Shown: positions 1 through 11,030 of the stretch, piece by piece
How the letters are laid out: each line of letters starts with the position of its first letter
Numbering within the stretch: the stretch's first letter is position 1
NCBI GenBank assembly: GCA_024291935.2
Contig: CM044306.1
Coordinates: 19,291,001-19,355,000, forward strand
DNA length: 64,000 nucleotides
Reading direction: 5' to 3'
Source of the DNA: Okapia johnstoni
Taxonomy: Eukaryota; Chordata; Mammalia; Artiodactyla; Giraffidae
Translations under genes and position numbers: made by a program
The notes under the pieces: model-generated
Databases searched by the model: none
What the model was told of the DNA's origin: nothing
Seen by the model: only the letters and a program-made list of their open reading frames with translations

Positions 1-477
1 TAGCTGAATTGCTTCTTTCATTTTAAGCCCAGGCAGAAAACTTTAAATCGTATCTCAAGTCATATGATGGATCCAGGAGCCAAGTCTGTGTTGACTGCTC
101 TTTCACACCAATCAGTGGCCCCTGGGATTTACAGAAATCTGTATCTTGGTGGGAAAATGAGTCATTCCACCAACATGCAGCTAGACTCTCACACCCAGAC
201 CACAATGGAAATGTGGAAATCTGAGTGGGGCACAAGGAATCTACATTCAAACAAGAGTTCACAGTCTTCCTGCTCTGTTACATTGTGAAATGGAAACATC
301 GTTTCCTGGGAAACAAGCCAGATTCCACAAATGAAATGGTTTGCTTAAATATGCACAGCTGCTAAACACTTAACTGTGCTTTATTGAGAGTGTCTTGTTT
401 TAAAGATCTAGATTTTGTTCCAACTGCGAAGTTGAAAGGAAGAGGGATCCTAGCATGTGCAACAGAATGGGTTTAAC
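1..477. other. Intergenic DNA, nothing recognised
   Basis: AT-rich, apparently unique sequence at the window edge. The short open frames here have no splice sites, domain or repeat signature that I recognise. Confidence 0.5.
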
Positions 478-636
478 TGAAAATCTTTTTGAATACCAGT
501 TCTTAACTGGTTCAAGTGCACCGAAGGGAAAAAGGTTCTGTGCATTTCTTGCCATCAATGGTAGGTCAACCATTCAGATATGTGCCTTTACACACGAGAA
601 TACATTTCATCCTCAAAACAACCTTAGTATTTATTA
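478..636 (+). repeat. Left arm of a 159-bp inverted repeat
   Basis: This segment reappears in reverse complement at 1561-1718 with about 8 substitutions and one single-base gap (roughly 94% identity by eye). It starts near TGAAAATCTTTTTG and ends at GTATTTATTA. It matches no SINE or LINE consensus I recognise. Confidence 0.85.
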
Positions 637-772
637 TGAGAAAGTTCAAATGTAGATGGAAGTACAGAATAATATGATGGTTGTCTATGCACCTGTCGCT
701 TGCACCCACAATTATTAATATGTGGCCACCTCATTTCACTTATAGGCCCATCCACTTCCCTCAGGATTATTT

Positions 773-937
773 CTTATTTTTTAAATAATTTTATGTATTT
801 ATTTTTGGCTGTGTTGGGTCTTTGTTGCTGCTTGGGCTTTTCTCCAGTTACTCTCTAGTTGTAGAGGGAGGGTGTCTCATTTCGGTGGCTTCTACATTGG
901 CAGGTGGATTCTTTACCACTAAGCCACCAGGGAAGCC
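773..937 (-). mobile_element. CHR-type tRNA-derived SINE (partial long form)
   Basis: On the plus strand it begins with an AT-rich tail, then GGCTGTGTTGGGTC, and ends in CCACCAGGGAAGCCCC. That is the reverse complement of the ruminant SINE head GGGGCTTCCCTGGTGG. The middle of the long form is shortened. Confidence 0.8.
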
Positions 938-1171
938 CCGCCTCAAGGTTATTTTAAATGCTGTCTTAGATGTGATCTCATTTCATCTGTAAATACTTCA
1001 ATGTGTATCTCTTTTAAATATAAGGATTATATAAGCATAACCACAATGACACTATCATACCTTAAAATTTAGTAACGATTCCTTGAGGTCAGCAGATACC
1101 TAATCAGAGTTCAAATTACCCTGATTGCCTCATAAACCATTTTTGTTTTTGTTTACCATGTGTTCAAATCA

Positions 1172-1330
1172 GGGCTTCCCTTGTAGCTCGGCTGGTAAAG
1201 AATCTGCCTGCAATGCAGGAGACTCCAGTTTGATTCCTGGGTTGGGAAGATCCTCTGGGGAAGGCTACCCACTCCAATATTCTTGGGTTTCCCTGATGGC
1301 TCAGCTAGTAAAGAATCAGTATCTAAATAA
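1172..1330 (+). mobile_element. Bov-tA SINE, truncated, followed by a second SINE head
   Basis: GGGCTTCCCTTGTAGCTC opens a Bov-tA copy with the tRNA-like B-box (GGTTTGATTCC-like), which stops near 1284 at CCACTCCAATATTCTT. A second head, GGGTTTCCCTGATGGCTC, follows directly and ends near 1330. Confidence 0.8.
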
Positions 1331-1343
1331 AGCCCATATACTC

Positions 1344-1503
1344 CGATTCTTTGCAACTCCATGGACTATATAATTCTCCAGGCCAGAATACTGGAGTGGG
1401 TAGCCTTTCCCTTCTCCAGGGGATCTTCCCAACCCAGAGATCGAACTCAAGTTTCCCTCATTGCAGGCAGATTCTTTACCGTCTGAGCCACAAGGGAAGC
1501 CCA
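1344..1503 (-). mobile_element. Bov-tA SINE, inverted relative to its neighbour
   Basis: It reads as the reverse complement of Bov-tA, ending in GAGCCACAAGGGAAGCCC. With the plus-strand copy at 1172-1330 it forms a tail-to-tail pair separated by a few bases, so a transcript through here could fold into a long hairpin. Confidence 0.85.
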
Positions 1504-1560
1504 TACTGTAATTAGTTGACTTTTTCTTTTTTTCTTTTTTAAAATAAGTTTTTAATTATT

Positions 1561-1718
1561 TAATAAATACTAAGCTTGTTTTGAGGATGAAATGCATTCT
1601 CGTGTGTAAAGGCAGATATCTGAATGGTTGACCTACCACTGATGCAAGAAATGCACAGAACCTTTTTCCCTTTGGTGCACTTGAACCAGGCAAGAACTGC
1701 TATTCAAAAAGGTTTTCA
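1561..1718 (-). repeat. Right arm of the 159-bp inverted repeat
   Basis: Reverse complement of 478-636. Read on the minus strand, the arm is followed by an A-rich stretch (plus-strand T-rich run 1520-1560). That would fit a retroposed copy of an RNA as well as a local inverted duplication. Confidence 0.85.
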
Positions 1719-1869
1719 ACATTAGATTAGTTTCAGGTATACAACATAATGATTTGATATTTGTATATATTGTGAAATTATTTCCACAGTCTAGTTAACA
1801 TTCATCACCATACATAGTTACAGAATTTTTTTTTCTTGAGAGAAACTTTTAAGATCTACTCTCAGCAAC
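1719..1869 (-). mobile_element. L1 3'-UTR fragment
   Basis: TTAGTTTCAGGTATACAACA and the following AT-rich sequence resemble the reverse-complemented 3' end of ungulate L1. It is interrupted by a SINE at 1870-2007 and resumes at 2008-2053. Confidence 0.65.
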
Positions 1870-2007
1870 CTTTTTTTCTTTTTTTTTAGCCACACCACGT
1901 GGCCCGTGGGATTTTAGTTCCCTGACCAGGGATCAAACCCTAGCCCCCTGCATTGGAAGAGCAGAGTCCTGGACCCCCAGGGAAGTCGCTGCGACCTCCA
2001 GGGAAGT
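1870..2007 (-). mobile_element. CHR-type SINE with target-site duplication
   Basis: A poly-T tract leads into CACACCACGTGGCCCG and CCCTGACCAGGGATC, and the copy ends in CAGGGAAGTC. The 11-bp direct repeat CTCTCAGCAAC flanks it at 1859-1869 and 2008-2018 and marks insertion into the L1 fragment. Confidence 0.8.
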
Positions 2008-2053
2008 CTCTCAGCAACTTTCAAATATGCAGTACAGAACTGTTACCGAACGA

Positions 2054-2680
2054 GTGTGTGGTGGGTCTGGTTGCTTACTGCTCAAAAGCCGATAAACAGG
2101 CCAGGTTGGTGGAGAGGAAAGTTTGCTTTATGTCAGATGCCACAAGTGAGGGTTTGGAGGGAGGGTGGCAGACATCTGTCCAAAGGCTGACTCCCACCCC
2201 CCACCAATGGCAACCAGTGGGGTAAGAGCTTTTATAGACAGAGGGGGGTTGGGGGAGCTACATGCAGAAACAGCACAGTCATCTCTAACAGTCATCTTCA
2301 AACTGGTCATCAGTGGTCTGACCAGCATCATCTTGGTTGTTTTAGGTCCAGTTCATTTTCAGTTCCAGGGTCCATTTGTCCCCATTTCTTTGCAACCAAT
2401 TCTCAGAATTGTGGCAGCTCATGTCCTGGGTACAGTCTGGTCATCAGGTAGTTAACTTCTCCATCTGGCATTTTAGTATCTATAGGACGGCTCACAGGAT
2501 ATGGCTCAGAATATTATCTACGGCCCTTGAGAAAGAACTAAGGGTCCTTGACTATGCTTGATGACTCCATTATTATTATTATCTCCTTTGACTATTTTCT
2601 TCTGTTTCTGCATTTCTCACTTCTCTGATTAAACTTATTCTTTGATTAGAGTTTTCCACAGACAAAAGGCAGACAGAAGA
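2054..2680 (-). mobile_element. Probable solitary LTR of an endogenous retrovirus
   Basis: The stretch from TGTGGTGGGTCTGG to about 2680 resembles an interspersed ruminant LTR in reverse orientation. An AATAAA-like signal (ATAAAGC on the minus strand, 2125-2131) lies about 70 bp from the proposed 3' end, as in a retroviral R-U5 region. No internal gag, pol or env coding sequence adjoins it, so it looks like a recombined solo LTR. The outer boundary near 2680 is a guess and no target duplication was identified. Confidence 0.45.
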
Positions 2681-2689
2681 CATAGTGGG

Positions 2690-3070
2690 AGGGGGCACGG
2701 ACCTTCTCTGTTTCAGTACTATCAAATAGATTTTTGAAGTCTCCTTTAATGTGGTATTTTTCCCTCTTTGTCATCACCTCTTCCTCTTCCCCTGCTCCTC
2801 GTTCTGTCTCCAGTTTGCCTGTTGGAGAAACTGGGTTGTTTGTCCTGTAGCATGTCACACCTCTGGTCTTCGCTTATTGCATTCTTACAGCGTTGTTTTA
2901 ATACATTTCCCTGACCTCCATCTTTTCTGTAAACTTGAAGTTAGATCTGGACTTCCAATCAGATGCAAGTTTGACTGTTTTGCTGCTGTTTTTTGTCAAA
3001 AATACTTCATAAATGTTGGTGTGTACTTCCTATTACATCACACCCCAGACACACAATGTCAGTCCTTTCC
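2690..3070 (+). mobile_element. Old LINE-like fragment
   Basis: The sequence around 2830-3070 (GTTGTTTGTCCTGTAG, TAGATCTGGACTTCC, GTGTACTTCCTATTAC) resembles an old mammalian L1 3' region. It continues after a SINE insertion as TGTGATGTTATGATTAATG (3409-3427). The family assignment is tentative. Confidence 0.35.
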
Positions 3071-3390
3071 CCTTTAAAATAAAAAAGAAAAATTATTTAT
3101 TTATTTTGGCTGTGCTGGGTCTTCACTGCTGTGCAGGCTTTTCTGTAGTTGTGGGGAGTTGGGGTGCAACTCTCAGTTGCAGTGCAAGGGCTTCTCATGG
3201 CAGTGGCTTCTCTTGCTGCAGAGCACAGGCTCAGCAATTACGGCTCCTGGGCTCTAGGGCACCGGCTCGATGGTTGTGGTGCGCAAGCTTAGTTGCCCCC
3301 GGGCAGGTGGGTTCCTTCTGAATCAGGGATTGAACCAGTGTCTCCTGCATTGGCAGGCGAATTCTTTACCACTGAACCTCTAGGAAAGCC
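3071..3390 (-). mobile_element. Long CHR-type SINE with target-site duplication
   Basis: A full-length-like long form running from an A/T-rich tail through GGCTGTGCTGGGTCTTC to the terminal AAGCC. The 11-bp duplication CAGTCCTTTCC is present at 3060-3070 and 3391-3401. Confidence 0.85.
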
Positions 3391-3478
3391 CAGTCCTTTC
3401 CTTTTTTGTGATGTTATGATTAATGAATGAGGGGTGAGGGTGCATTTTCTTGAATCTTCATTGCATAAATAAAAGAAT

Positions 3479-3665
3479 GGAACTTTCCTGGTGGTCTAGT
3501 GGCTAAGACACTGCGCTCTCAATGCACGGGCCGGGGTTTGCTCTCTGGTCAGGGAACTAGATCCCACATGCCAAAAGGAAGATTGAAGATCCTGCCTGCT
3601 GCAACTAAGACCCAGGGCAGCCAAATAAAAAAATAAATAAATAAATAAATATTAAAACAAACAAA
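3479..3665 (+). mobile_element. CHR-type SINE
   Basis: The head GGAACTTTCCTGGTGGTC is followed by GTCAGGGAACTAGATCC and a simple AAATAAATAAAT tail near 3630-3655. Confidence 0.85.
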
Positions 3666-3817
3666 ACAAAAATTATTGAAAAAATCTTAAATAGAAGAAG
3701 AAACAGACTGTTTTCCCCCATCACCTCTGCCCCCCCAAAAAAAGATTAATGAGTGGGCTTAGGTGTTGTAGTCTCATAAGGGGCTTCCCACAATTAAGAG
3801 TTCTCCATCAGTCTCCA

Positions 3818-4020
3818 GGCTTCCCTGGTGGCTCAGCTGTAAATAATCTGCCTACCAATGCAAGAGATGTGGGTTCCATCCATGGGTTGAGAAGATCCCT
3901 TAGAGAAGGAAACAGCAATACACTGCAGTATTCTTGCCTGGGAAATCCCATGGACAGAGGAGCCTGGTGAGCTACAGTCCATGGGGTCACAAAGAGTCGG
4001 ACATGACTTAGCGAATAAAC
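3818..4020 (+). mobile_element. Bov-tA SINE
   Basis: GGCTTCCCTGGTGGCTCAG head, tRNA-related region, then the BovB-derived body ending AGAGTCGGACATGACTTAGC. Confidence 0.9.
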
Positions 4021-4506
4021 GCCATGCCACATCAATCTCCACCTAATATTTTTAGCAGGCGTTAAAGATAATTTTCTAGCTCATTATTTCACTAGCAGGT
4101 ACGAAACAGTGGTATTCTATCATTTCTTCTTCATGTGTAAGCTGAAATAATTCTATAAATAAGAGCTTACCCCCACCAACTACTTGCTTACCCTAAGGCA
4201 CAATTCAAACAGAAAAGGGTAGGGTAAATGCTTAGTTATTTCCATTTAGTTCCAGTTTTCAGAATAATAAGTTGGTTATCTAGTATTTCCAACGGTGATT
4301 TCTGAGGTGTTTTTTGTGTGTGTGTGTCCTTGTTTGGCATCATTGTTAATTCATGAATTTAAATATATTTAATATACTACCTGAAATCAAATAACTGGAA
4401 AAAGAAATTAACAACGCTTTTCCACTACTTTACTATTATATAAAGGAGGAGATTAGTTAGTAAAGAAATAAATTAACATCAGGAATTTCTTTTTAAGAGC
4501 ATTTCC
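4021..4506. other. No gene; AT-rich spacer
   Basis: AT-rich sequence with a short (TG)n run at 4313-4327. I recognise no coding or regulatory element. Confidence 0.5.
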
Positions 4507-4517
4507 AGGAGCAACCT

Positions 4518-4807
4518 GGAATATTCATTGGAAAGACTGATGCTGAAGCTGAAACTCCAATACTCTAGCCACCTGATGTGAAGAGCTGACTCATTGAAAA
4601 AGACCCTGATGCTGGGAAAAATTGAGGACAAGGGGAGAAGGGGGCAGCAGAGGATGAGATGGTTGGATGGCATCACTGACTCAACTGGACTTGAGTTTGA
4701 GCAAACTCGGAGATAGTGATGGACAGAGAAGCCTGGAAGCCTGGTGTGCTCCAGTTTGTGGGGTTGCAAAGGGTCAGACATGACTGAGCAACTGAACCAC
4801 AAAAACA
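4518..4807 (+). mobile_element. BovB LINE, short 3' fragment
   Basis: A heavily 5'-truncated BovB 3' end (GCTGAAGCTGAAACTCCAAT through the GACTGAGCAACTGA tail). The 11-bp direct repeat AGGAGCAACCT flanks it at 4507-4517 and 4808-4818, so it integrated on its own into the L1 tail. Confidence 0.85.
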
Positions 4808-5281
4808 AGGAGCAACCTAAGTATCCATCTACAGATGAATGAATAAATAAGATGTGATGTACATACTCAGCCATAAAAAGAATAAAATTGTGCCATTTGC
4901 AACAACATGGATGAACTTGGAGGGTATTATGCTAAGTAAAATAAGTCAGAGAAAGACAAATACTGTGTGATATCACTTATATGTGGAATCTAAAAAAATG
5001 AAACAGAATAGTGGATATAACAACAAAGACAGACTCACAGATAAAGAGAAGAAGCTAGTGGTTTTCAATGGGAAGAAGGAAGTGGGGAGGGGCAAGATAG
5101 GGGCTGGGGATTAAGAGTTACAAACTACTATGTACAAAAGAAATAAGCTACAAGGATATACTGTATAACACAGGGAATATAGCCAATATTTTATAATTTA
5201 TAATAATAAAATATAAACCTTTAAAAACTGTGAGCCACTCCGATGTACACCTGAAATTTACATAATATTGTATACAACTAT
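4808..5281 (+). mobile_element. L1 3'-end fragment, host of two BovB insertions
   Basis: The typical ungulate L1 3' sequence is present: CCATCTACAGATGAATGAAT, then CAGCCATAAAAAGAATAAAA, then TATCACTTATATGTGGAATC. It is split by the BovB at 5282-8395 and resumes at 8396-8430 (TATTTCAGTTAAAAAATAAA), where it ends in its A-rich tail. Confidence 0.8.
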
Positions 5282-8200
5282 CAGTTCAGTTCAGTTTAGT
5301 TCATTCGCTCAGTCGTGTCCAACTCTTTGTCATGCCATGGAATGCAGCACCCCAGGCCTCCCTGTCCATCACCAACTCCCGGAGTTTACTCAAACCCATG
5401 TCCATTGAGTCGGTGATGCCATACAACCATCTCATCCTCTGTTGCCCCCTTCTCCTCTCACCTTCAATCTTTCCCAGCATCAGGGTCTTTTCCAATGAGT
5501 CAGTTCTTCACATCAGGTGGTCAAAGTGTTGGAGTTTCAGCTTCAGCATCAGTCCTTCCAATGAACACTCAGGATTGATTTCCTTTAGGATGGACTGGAT
5601 GGATCTCCTTGCAGTCCAAGGGACTCTCAAGAGTCTTCTCCAACACCACAGTTCAAAAGCATCAATTCTTTGGTGCTCAGCTTTCTTTATAGTCCAACTC
5701 TCACATCCATACATGACTACCAGAAAAACCATAGCCTTGATGAGACAGATCTTTGTTGGCAAAGTAATATCTCTGCTTTTTAATATGCTATCTAGGCTGG
5801 TCATAACTTTCCTTCCAAGGAGTAAGCGTCTTTTAATTTCATGGCTGCAATCACCATCTGCAGTGATTTTGGAGCCCAGAAAAATAAAGTCTGATACTGT
5901 TTCCACTGTTTCCCCATCTATTTCCCATGAAGTGATGGGACCAGATGCCATGATCTTAGTTTTCTGAACATTGAGCTTTAAGCCAACTTTTTCACTCTCC
6001 TCTCTCACTTTCATCAAGAGGCTTTTTAGTTCTTTGCTTTCTGCCATAAGGGTGGTGTCATCTGCATATCTGAGGTTATTGATATTTCTCCTGGCAATCT
6101 TGATTCCAGCTTGTGCTTCATCCAACCCAGCGTTTCTCATGATGTACTCTGCATATAAGTTAAATAAGCATGGTGACAATATACAGCCTTGATGGACTCC
6201 TTTTCCTATTTGGAACCAGTCTGTTGTTCCATGTCCAGTTCTAACTGTTGCTTCCTGACCTGCATACAGGTTTCTCAAGAGGCAGGTCAGGTGGTCTGGT
6301 ATTCCCATCTCTTTCAGAGTTTTCCACAGTTTATTGTGATCCACACAGTCAAAGGCTTTGGCATAGTCAATAAAACAGAAATAGATGTTTTTCTGGAACT
6401 CTCTTGCTTTTTCGATGATCCAGTGGATATTGGCAATTTGATCTCTGGTTCCTCTGCCTTTTCTAAAACCAGCTTGAACATCTGGAGATTCATGGTTCAT
6501 GTATTGTTGAAGCCTGACTTGGAGAATTTTGAGCATTACTTTACTAGCGTGTGAGATGAGTGCAATTGTGTGGTAGTTTGAGCATTCTTTGGCATTGCCT
6601 TTTTAGGGATTGGAACGAAAACTGACCTTTTCCAGTCCTGTGGCCACTGTTGAGTTTTCCAAATTTGCTGGCATATTGAGTGCAGCACTTTCACAGCATC
6701 ATCTTTTAGGATTTGAAATAGCTCAACTGGAATTTCATCACCTCCACTAGCTTTGTTCGTAGTGATGCTTTCTAAGGCCCACTTGACTTCACATTCTAGG
6801 ATGTCTGGCTCTAGGTGAGTGATCACACCATTGTGGTTATCTGGATTGTGAAGATCTTTTTTGTATAATTCTTCTGTGTATTCTTGCCACCTCTTCTTAA
6901 TACCTTCTGCTTCTGTTAGGTCCATGCCATTTCTGTCCTTTATTGAGCCCATCTTTGCATGAAATGTTCCCTTGGTATCTCTAACTTTCTTGAAGAGATC
7001 TCTAGTCTTCCCCATTCCATTGTTTTCCTTGATTTCTTTGCACTAATCACTGAGGAAGGCTTTCTTCTCTCTCCTTGCTATTCTTTGGAACTCTGCATTC
7101 AAATGGGTATAGCTTTCCTTTTCTCCTTTGCTTTTTGCTTCTCTTCTTTTCACAGCTATTTGTAAGGCCTCCTCAGACAGCCATTTTGCTTTTTTGCATT
7201 TCTTTTTCTTGGGGATGATCTTGCTCCCTGTCTCCTGTACAATGTCATGAACCTCCATCCACAGTTCATCAGGCAATCTTTCTATCAGATCTAGTCCCTT
7301 AAATCTATTTCTCACTTCCACTGTGTAATTGTTAGGGATTTGATTTAGGTCCTACTTGAATGGTCTAGTGGTTTTCCCTACTTTCTTCAATTTAAGTCTG
7401 GATTTGGCAATAAGGAGGCCATGACCTGAGCCACAGGCAGCTCCTGGTCTTGTTTTTGCTGACAGTATAGAGCTTCTCCATCTTTGGCTGCAAAGAATAT
7501 AACCAATCTGATTTCGGTGTTGACTATCTGGTGATGTCCATGTGTAGAGTCTTCTCTTGTGTTGTTGGAAGAGGATGTTTGCTATGACCAGTGCATTCTC
7601 TTGGCAGAACTCTATTAGACTTTGCCCTGCTTCATTCTGTACTCCAAGGCCAAATTTGCCTGTTACTCCAGGTATTTCTTGACTTCCTACTTTTGCATTC
7701 CAGTCCCCTATAATGAAAAGGGTATCTTTTTTGGGTATTAATTCTAGAAGGTCTTGTAGGTCTTCATAGAACCGTTCAACTTCAGCTTCTTCAGCATTAC
7801 TTGTTGGGGCATAGGCTTGGGTTACCATGATATTGAACGGTTTGACCCGGAAATGAACAGAGATCATTCTGTTGTTTTTGATGCTTCATCCAAGTACTGC
7901 ATTTCGGACTCCCTTGTTGACTATGATGGCTACTCCATTTCTTCTAAGGGATTCTTCCCCACAGTAGTAGATATAATGGTCATCTGAGTTAAATTCACCC
8001 ATTCCAGTCCATTTTAGTTCACTGATTCCTAAAATGTCAACGTTCACTCTTGCTGTCTCCTGTTTGATCTCTTCCAATTTGCCTTGATTCATGGACCTAA
8101 CATTCCAGGTTCCTATGCAATATTGCTGTTTACAGCATCAGACCTTGCTTCTGTCGCCAGGCACATCCACAACTGGGTGTTGTTTTTGCTTTGGCTCCAT

Positions 8201-8395
8201 CTCTTCATTCTTTCTGGAGTTATTTCTCCACTGATCTTCAGTAGCATACTGGGCACCTACCGACCTGGGGAGTTCATCTTTCAGTGTTCTATCTTTTTGC
8301 CTTTTCATACTGTTCAAAATGTGGTCCACCGGAGAAGGGAATGGCAAACCACTTCAGTATTCCTGCCTTGAGAACCCCATGAACAGTATGAACAA
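5282..8395 (-). mobile_element. Near-full-length, inactivated BovB (RTE) LINE
   Basis: About 3.1 kb, close to the usual 3.2-kb BovB length, with the 5' end at 8395. An 11-bp duplication TATACAACTAT at 5271-5281 and 8396-8406 marks its insertion into an L1 tail. Minus-strand frames cover an apurinic-type endonuclease (8092-7352, with the GDWNAKVG motif) and a reverse transcriptase (RYADDTT catalytic box in the frame 6536-5508). Reading is broken into at least five pieces by stops and frameshifts near 7880, 7340, 7030 and 6536. The endonuclease SDH-type motif reads SGH, which alone should disable cleavage. BovB supplies the machinery that Bov-tA SINEs used to spread. I judge this copy dead. Confidence 0.9.
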
Positions 8396-8539
8396 TATAC
8401 AACTATATTTCAGTTAAAAAATAAATGGATTTCCAGGGAATAGAATAGGATTAGTACATATATAATCCAATCTTCTATAGTTTATACATCTGTACTCTAA
8501 ATAATAAAAATTGTAATATTTTAGACTCCTCCGTTCCCC

Positions 8540-8731
8540 TCATTTTCTCCATGAAATCAGACACCAAGCCCTGCTGATTTTCTCTCCTACAGAGTTCTCC
8601 CATCAACTCTCTTCCTCTATGTACTTGTACTGCTTTAGTTCAGATGATCATCTCCTCTTGCTGGGACTCTTTCAGTAGCCTCCTGATAGATCTCCCTGCT
8701 TCTAGCCTCAGGCTCTTCTGAATTATCAATT
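8540..8731 (+). mobile_element. L2 fragment (left part)
   Basis: CTCTTGCTGGGACTC, CAGTAGCCTCCTGATAGATC and TCCCTGCTTCTAGCC resemble the L2 3' region. It is interrupted by BovB 8732-10084 and continues at 10085. Confidence 0.55.
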
Positions 8732-10084
8732 GTTGCTGTTCAGTTGTTCAGTTGTGTTGACTCTTTGGGACCTCATGGACTGCAGCACACTAGGCTTCCC
8801 TGTCCTTCACTGTCTCCTGGAGTTTGCTCAAACTCAAGTCCATTGAATTGACAATTCCATTGAACCATCCAATCCTCGATCCCTTCTCCTCCTGCCCTCA
8901 ATCCTTCCCAACATCAGGGTCTTTTCCAGTGAGTCAGCTCTTCCCATCAGGTGGCCAAAGTTGGAGCTTCAGCTTCAGCATCAGTCCTTCCAATGAATAT
9001 TCAGGACTGATTTCCTTTAGGAATGACTGGTTTGATCTCCTTGCAGTTCAAGGGACTCTCAAAAGTCTTCTCCAGCACCACAGTTTGAAAGCATCAATTC
9101 TTCAGTGCTTAGCCTTCTTTATGGCCCAGCTCTCATATCTGTACATGATTACTGGAAAAGCCAGATGGACCTTTGACTAGACAGACCTTTATCAGAAAGG
9201 TAATATCTCTGCTTTTTAATATGCTCTCTAGGTTTGTCATAGCTTTTCTTCCATGGAGTAAGCGTCTTTTAATTACATAGCTGCAGTCACTGTCTGCAGT
9301 GATTTTGAAGCCCAGGAAAATAAAATCTGTCACTGTTTCCATTTTTTCCCCATATATTTGCCATGAAGTGATGGGACCAGAACCCATGATCTTAGTTTTT
9401 CGAATGTTGAGTTTTAAGCTAGCTTTTTCACTCTCCTCTTTCACCTTCATCAAGAAGATCTTTAGTTACCCTTCACTTTCTGCCATTAGGGTGGTGTCAT
9501 CTGCATACCTGAGGTTATTAATATTTCTCCTGGCAATCTTGATTCCAATCAGCTTGGGATTCATCCAGTCCAGCATTTTTCATGATGTACTCTGCATAGA
9601 AGTTAAATAAGCAGGGTGACAATATCCTGACAATAGCCTTGACAAAGTCCTTTCCCGATTTTGAACCATTGTTCAAATGTCTGGTTCTAACCGTTGCTTC
9701 TTGACCTGCATACAGGTTTCTCAGGAGGCAGGTTAGGTGGTCTGGTATTCCCATCTCTTTAAGAATTTTCCAGTTTGTTGTGATCCACACAGTCAAAGTC
9801 AGATCTAGACAGTCAATGAAGCAGAAGTAGATGTTTTTCTGGAATTCTCTTGCTTTTTCTATGATCCAACTGATGTTGGCAATTTGATTTCTGGTTTCTT
9901 TGTCTTTTAAAATCCAGCTTGTACATCTGGAAGTTCTTGGTTCACATACTGTTGAAGCCTAGCTTGAAGGATTTTGAGCATTATCTTGCTAGCATGTGAA
10001 ATGAGTGCAATCATGCAGCAGTTTGAACATTCTTTGGCATTGCCCTTCTTTGGGACTGGAATGAAAACTGACCTTTTCCAGTCC
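8732..10084 (-). mobile_element. BovB LINE, 5'-truncated
   Basis: A 1.35-kb 3' portion of BovB lying minus-strand, carrying broken C-terminal reverse-transcriptase frames (9453-9133 and 9796-9518). It is flanked by the 8-bp duplication TATCAATT at 8724-8731 and 10085-10092. It is more diverged from the consensus than the copy at 5282-8395. Confidence 0.85.
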
Positions 10085-10684
10085 TATCAATTACATTTCC
10101 TCAAATCAATTTCTTTCTAAAGTGCAAATCAGTTCCTCTCCCTCTTTAGGTTAAAATCCTTAAATAGTGTTTTATAAGCTTTAGGATAAAGTCCAAACAT
10201 CTTAGCATGATTTAAGGATGCTCTTTGATTGAAAAATGTTTCCTGCTTAGCCCACGTTTAGCCTCTCTGCCTCTAAATACCTTAGCCTTCAGCCTTAATA
10301 AGCTGTTTTCCATAAGCTTATGCCTTTACCAAGGTCTTTCCTCTGACTTAGAACCCCAGCCTCCACCTACCTTTTTCTGCTTGGCAAATGTCTATTTCTT
10401 CTTCAAGTCACAGCTCAACTCCTCTGAAACGTCTCCTGTGTCCCTTATGTAAATGTTAGCACTTTTTCCCCAGTGCTCTCATTACACTTGTATATGCTGC
10501 CTTTTACAGTAGTTATTCCACTAAATTTAATTGTTGGGGTACATATCTAGCTCCCATATTGCACTGTAAACTCTGGATAGCTGGGACCATGTCTTTCCAT
10601 ATTTGGTTCCAAACTCCTAGCACTAGAACTAGCAGTTTATAGGCACTTGGTATTGTTAAATGTTTGCCTGAATTAATGATGTTC
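10085..10684 (+). mobile_element. L2 fragment (right part)
   Basis: Continues the 8540 segment: AAAATCCTTAAATAG, GATAAAGTCCAAACATCTTA, then the end region with GGCACTTGGTATTGTTAAAT, typical of the L2 3' terminus. Confidence 0.6.
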
Positions 10685-10686
10685 AG

Positions 10687-10805
10687 GGGCTTCCCTGGTG
10701 GTCCAGTAGTTAAGAATCTGCTTCCACTGCAGGGCGTGCAGGTTTGATCCCTGGTTGGTGAACTAATATCCTGAATGCCACCAGGAGTAGCAAAAAAAAA
10801 AAAAT
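10687..10805 (+). mobile_element. CHR-type SINE, short form
   Basis: GGGCTTCCCTGGTGGTCCAG head, GGTTTGATCCCTGG B-box region and a poly-A tail at 10791-10804. Confidence 0.85.
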
Positions 10806-10889
10806 ATATATGTTCAAAATAAACTTTGTTTGAAGTACTATAAGATCCCAAAATGTTGTCTGAGTTATCAGAGATTAGAATTTACAGTC

Positions 10890-11030
10890 ATAGAATGTCA
10901 GAAATGGAAGGAATCCTAGAAATCATCTACTCCCATTTTTTCATTTGCAGATGAAAAAACTAAGAACTAAGAGAGAGGTGAAGAGCTAAAAGAAGGAAAG
11001 TCATTCACTTGAAATCACACATCAATTTGG
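10890..11030 (+). mobile_element. MIR-like old SINE fragment
   Basis: Weak match to the MIR pattern: ATTTGCAGATGAAAAAACT followed by AGAGAGAGGTGAAGAGC and TCACTTGAAATCACACA. Confidence 0.45.

Noticed and set aside
5508..7015. BovB reverse-transcriptase frames as functional host genes
   Set aside because: They are fragments of one retrotransposon interrupted by stops and frameshifts, bounded by target-site duplications.
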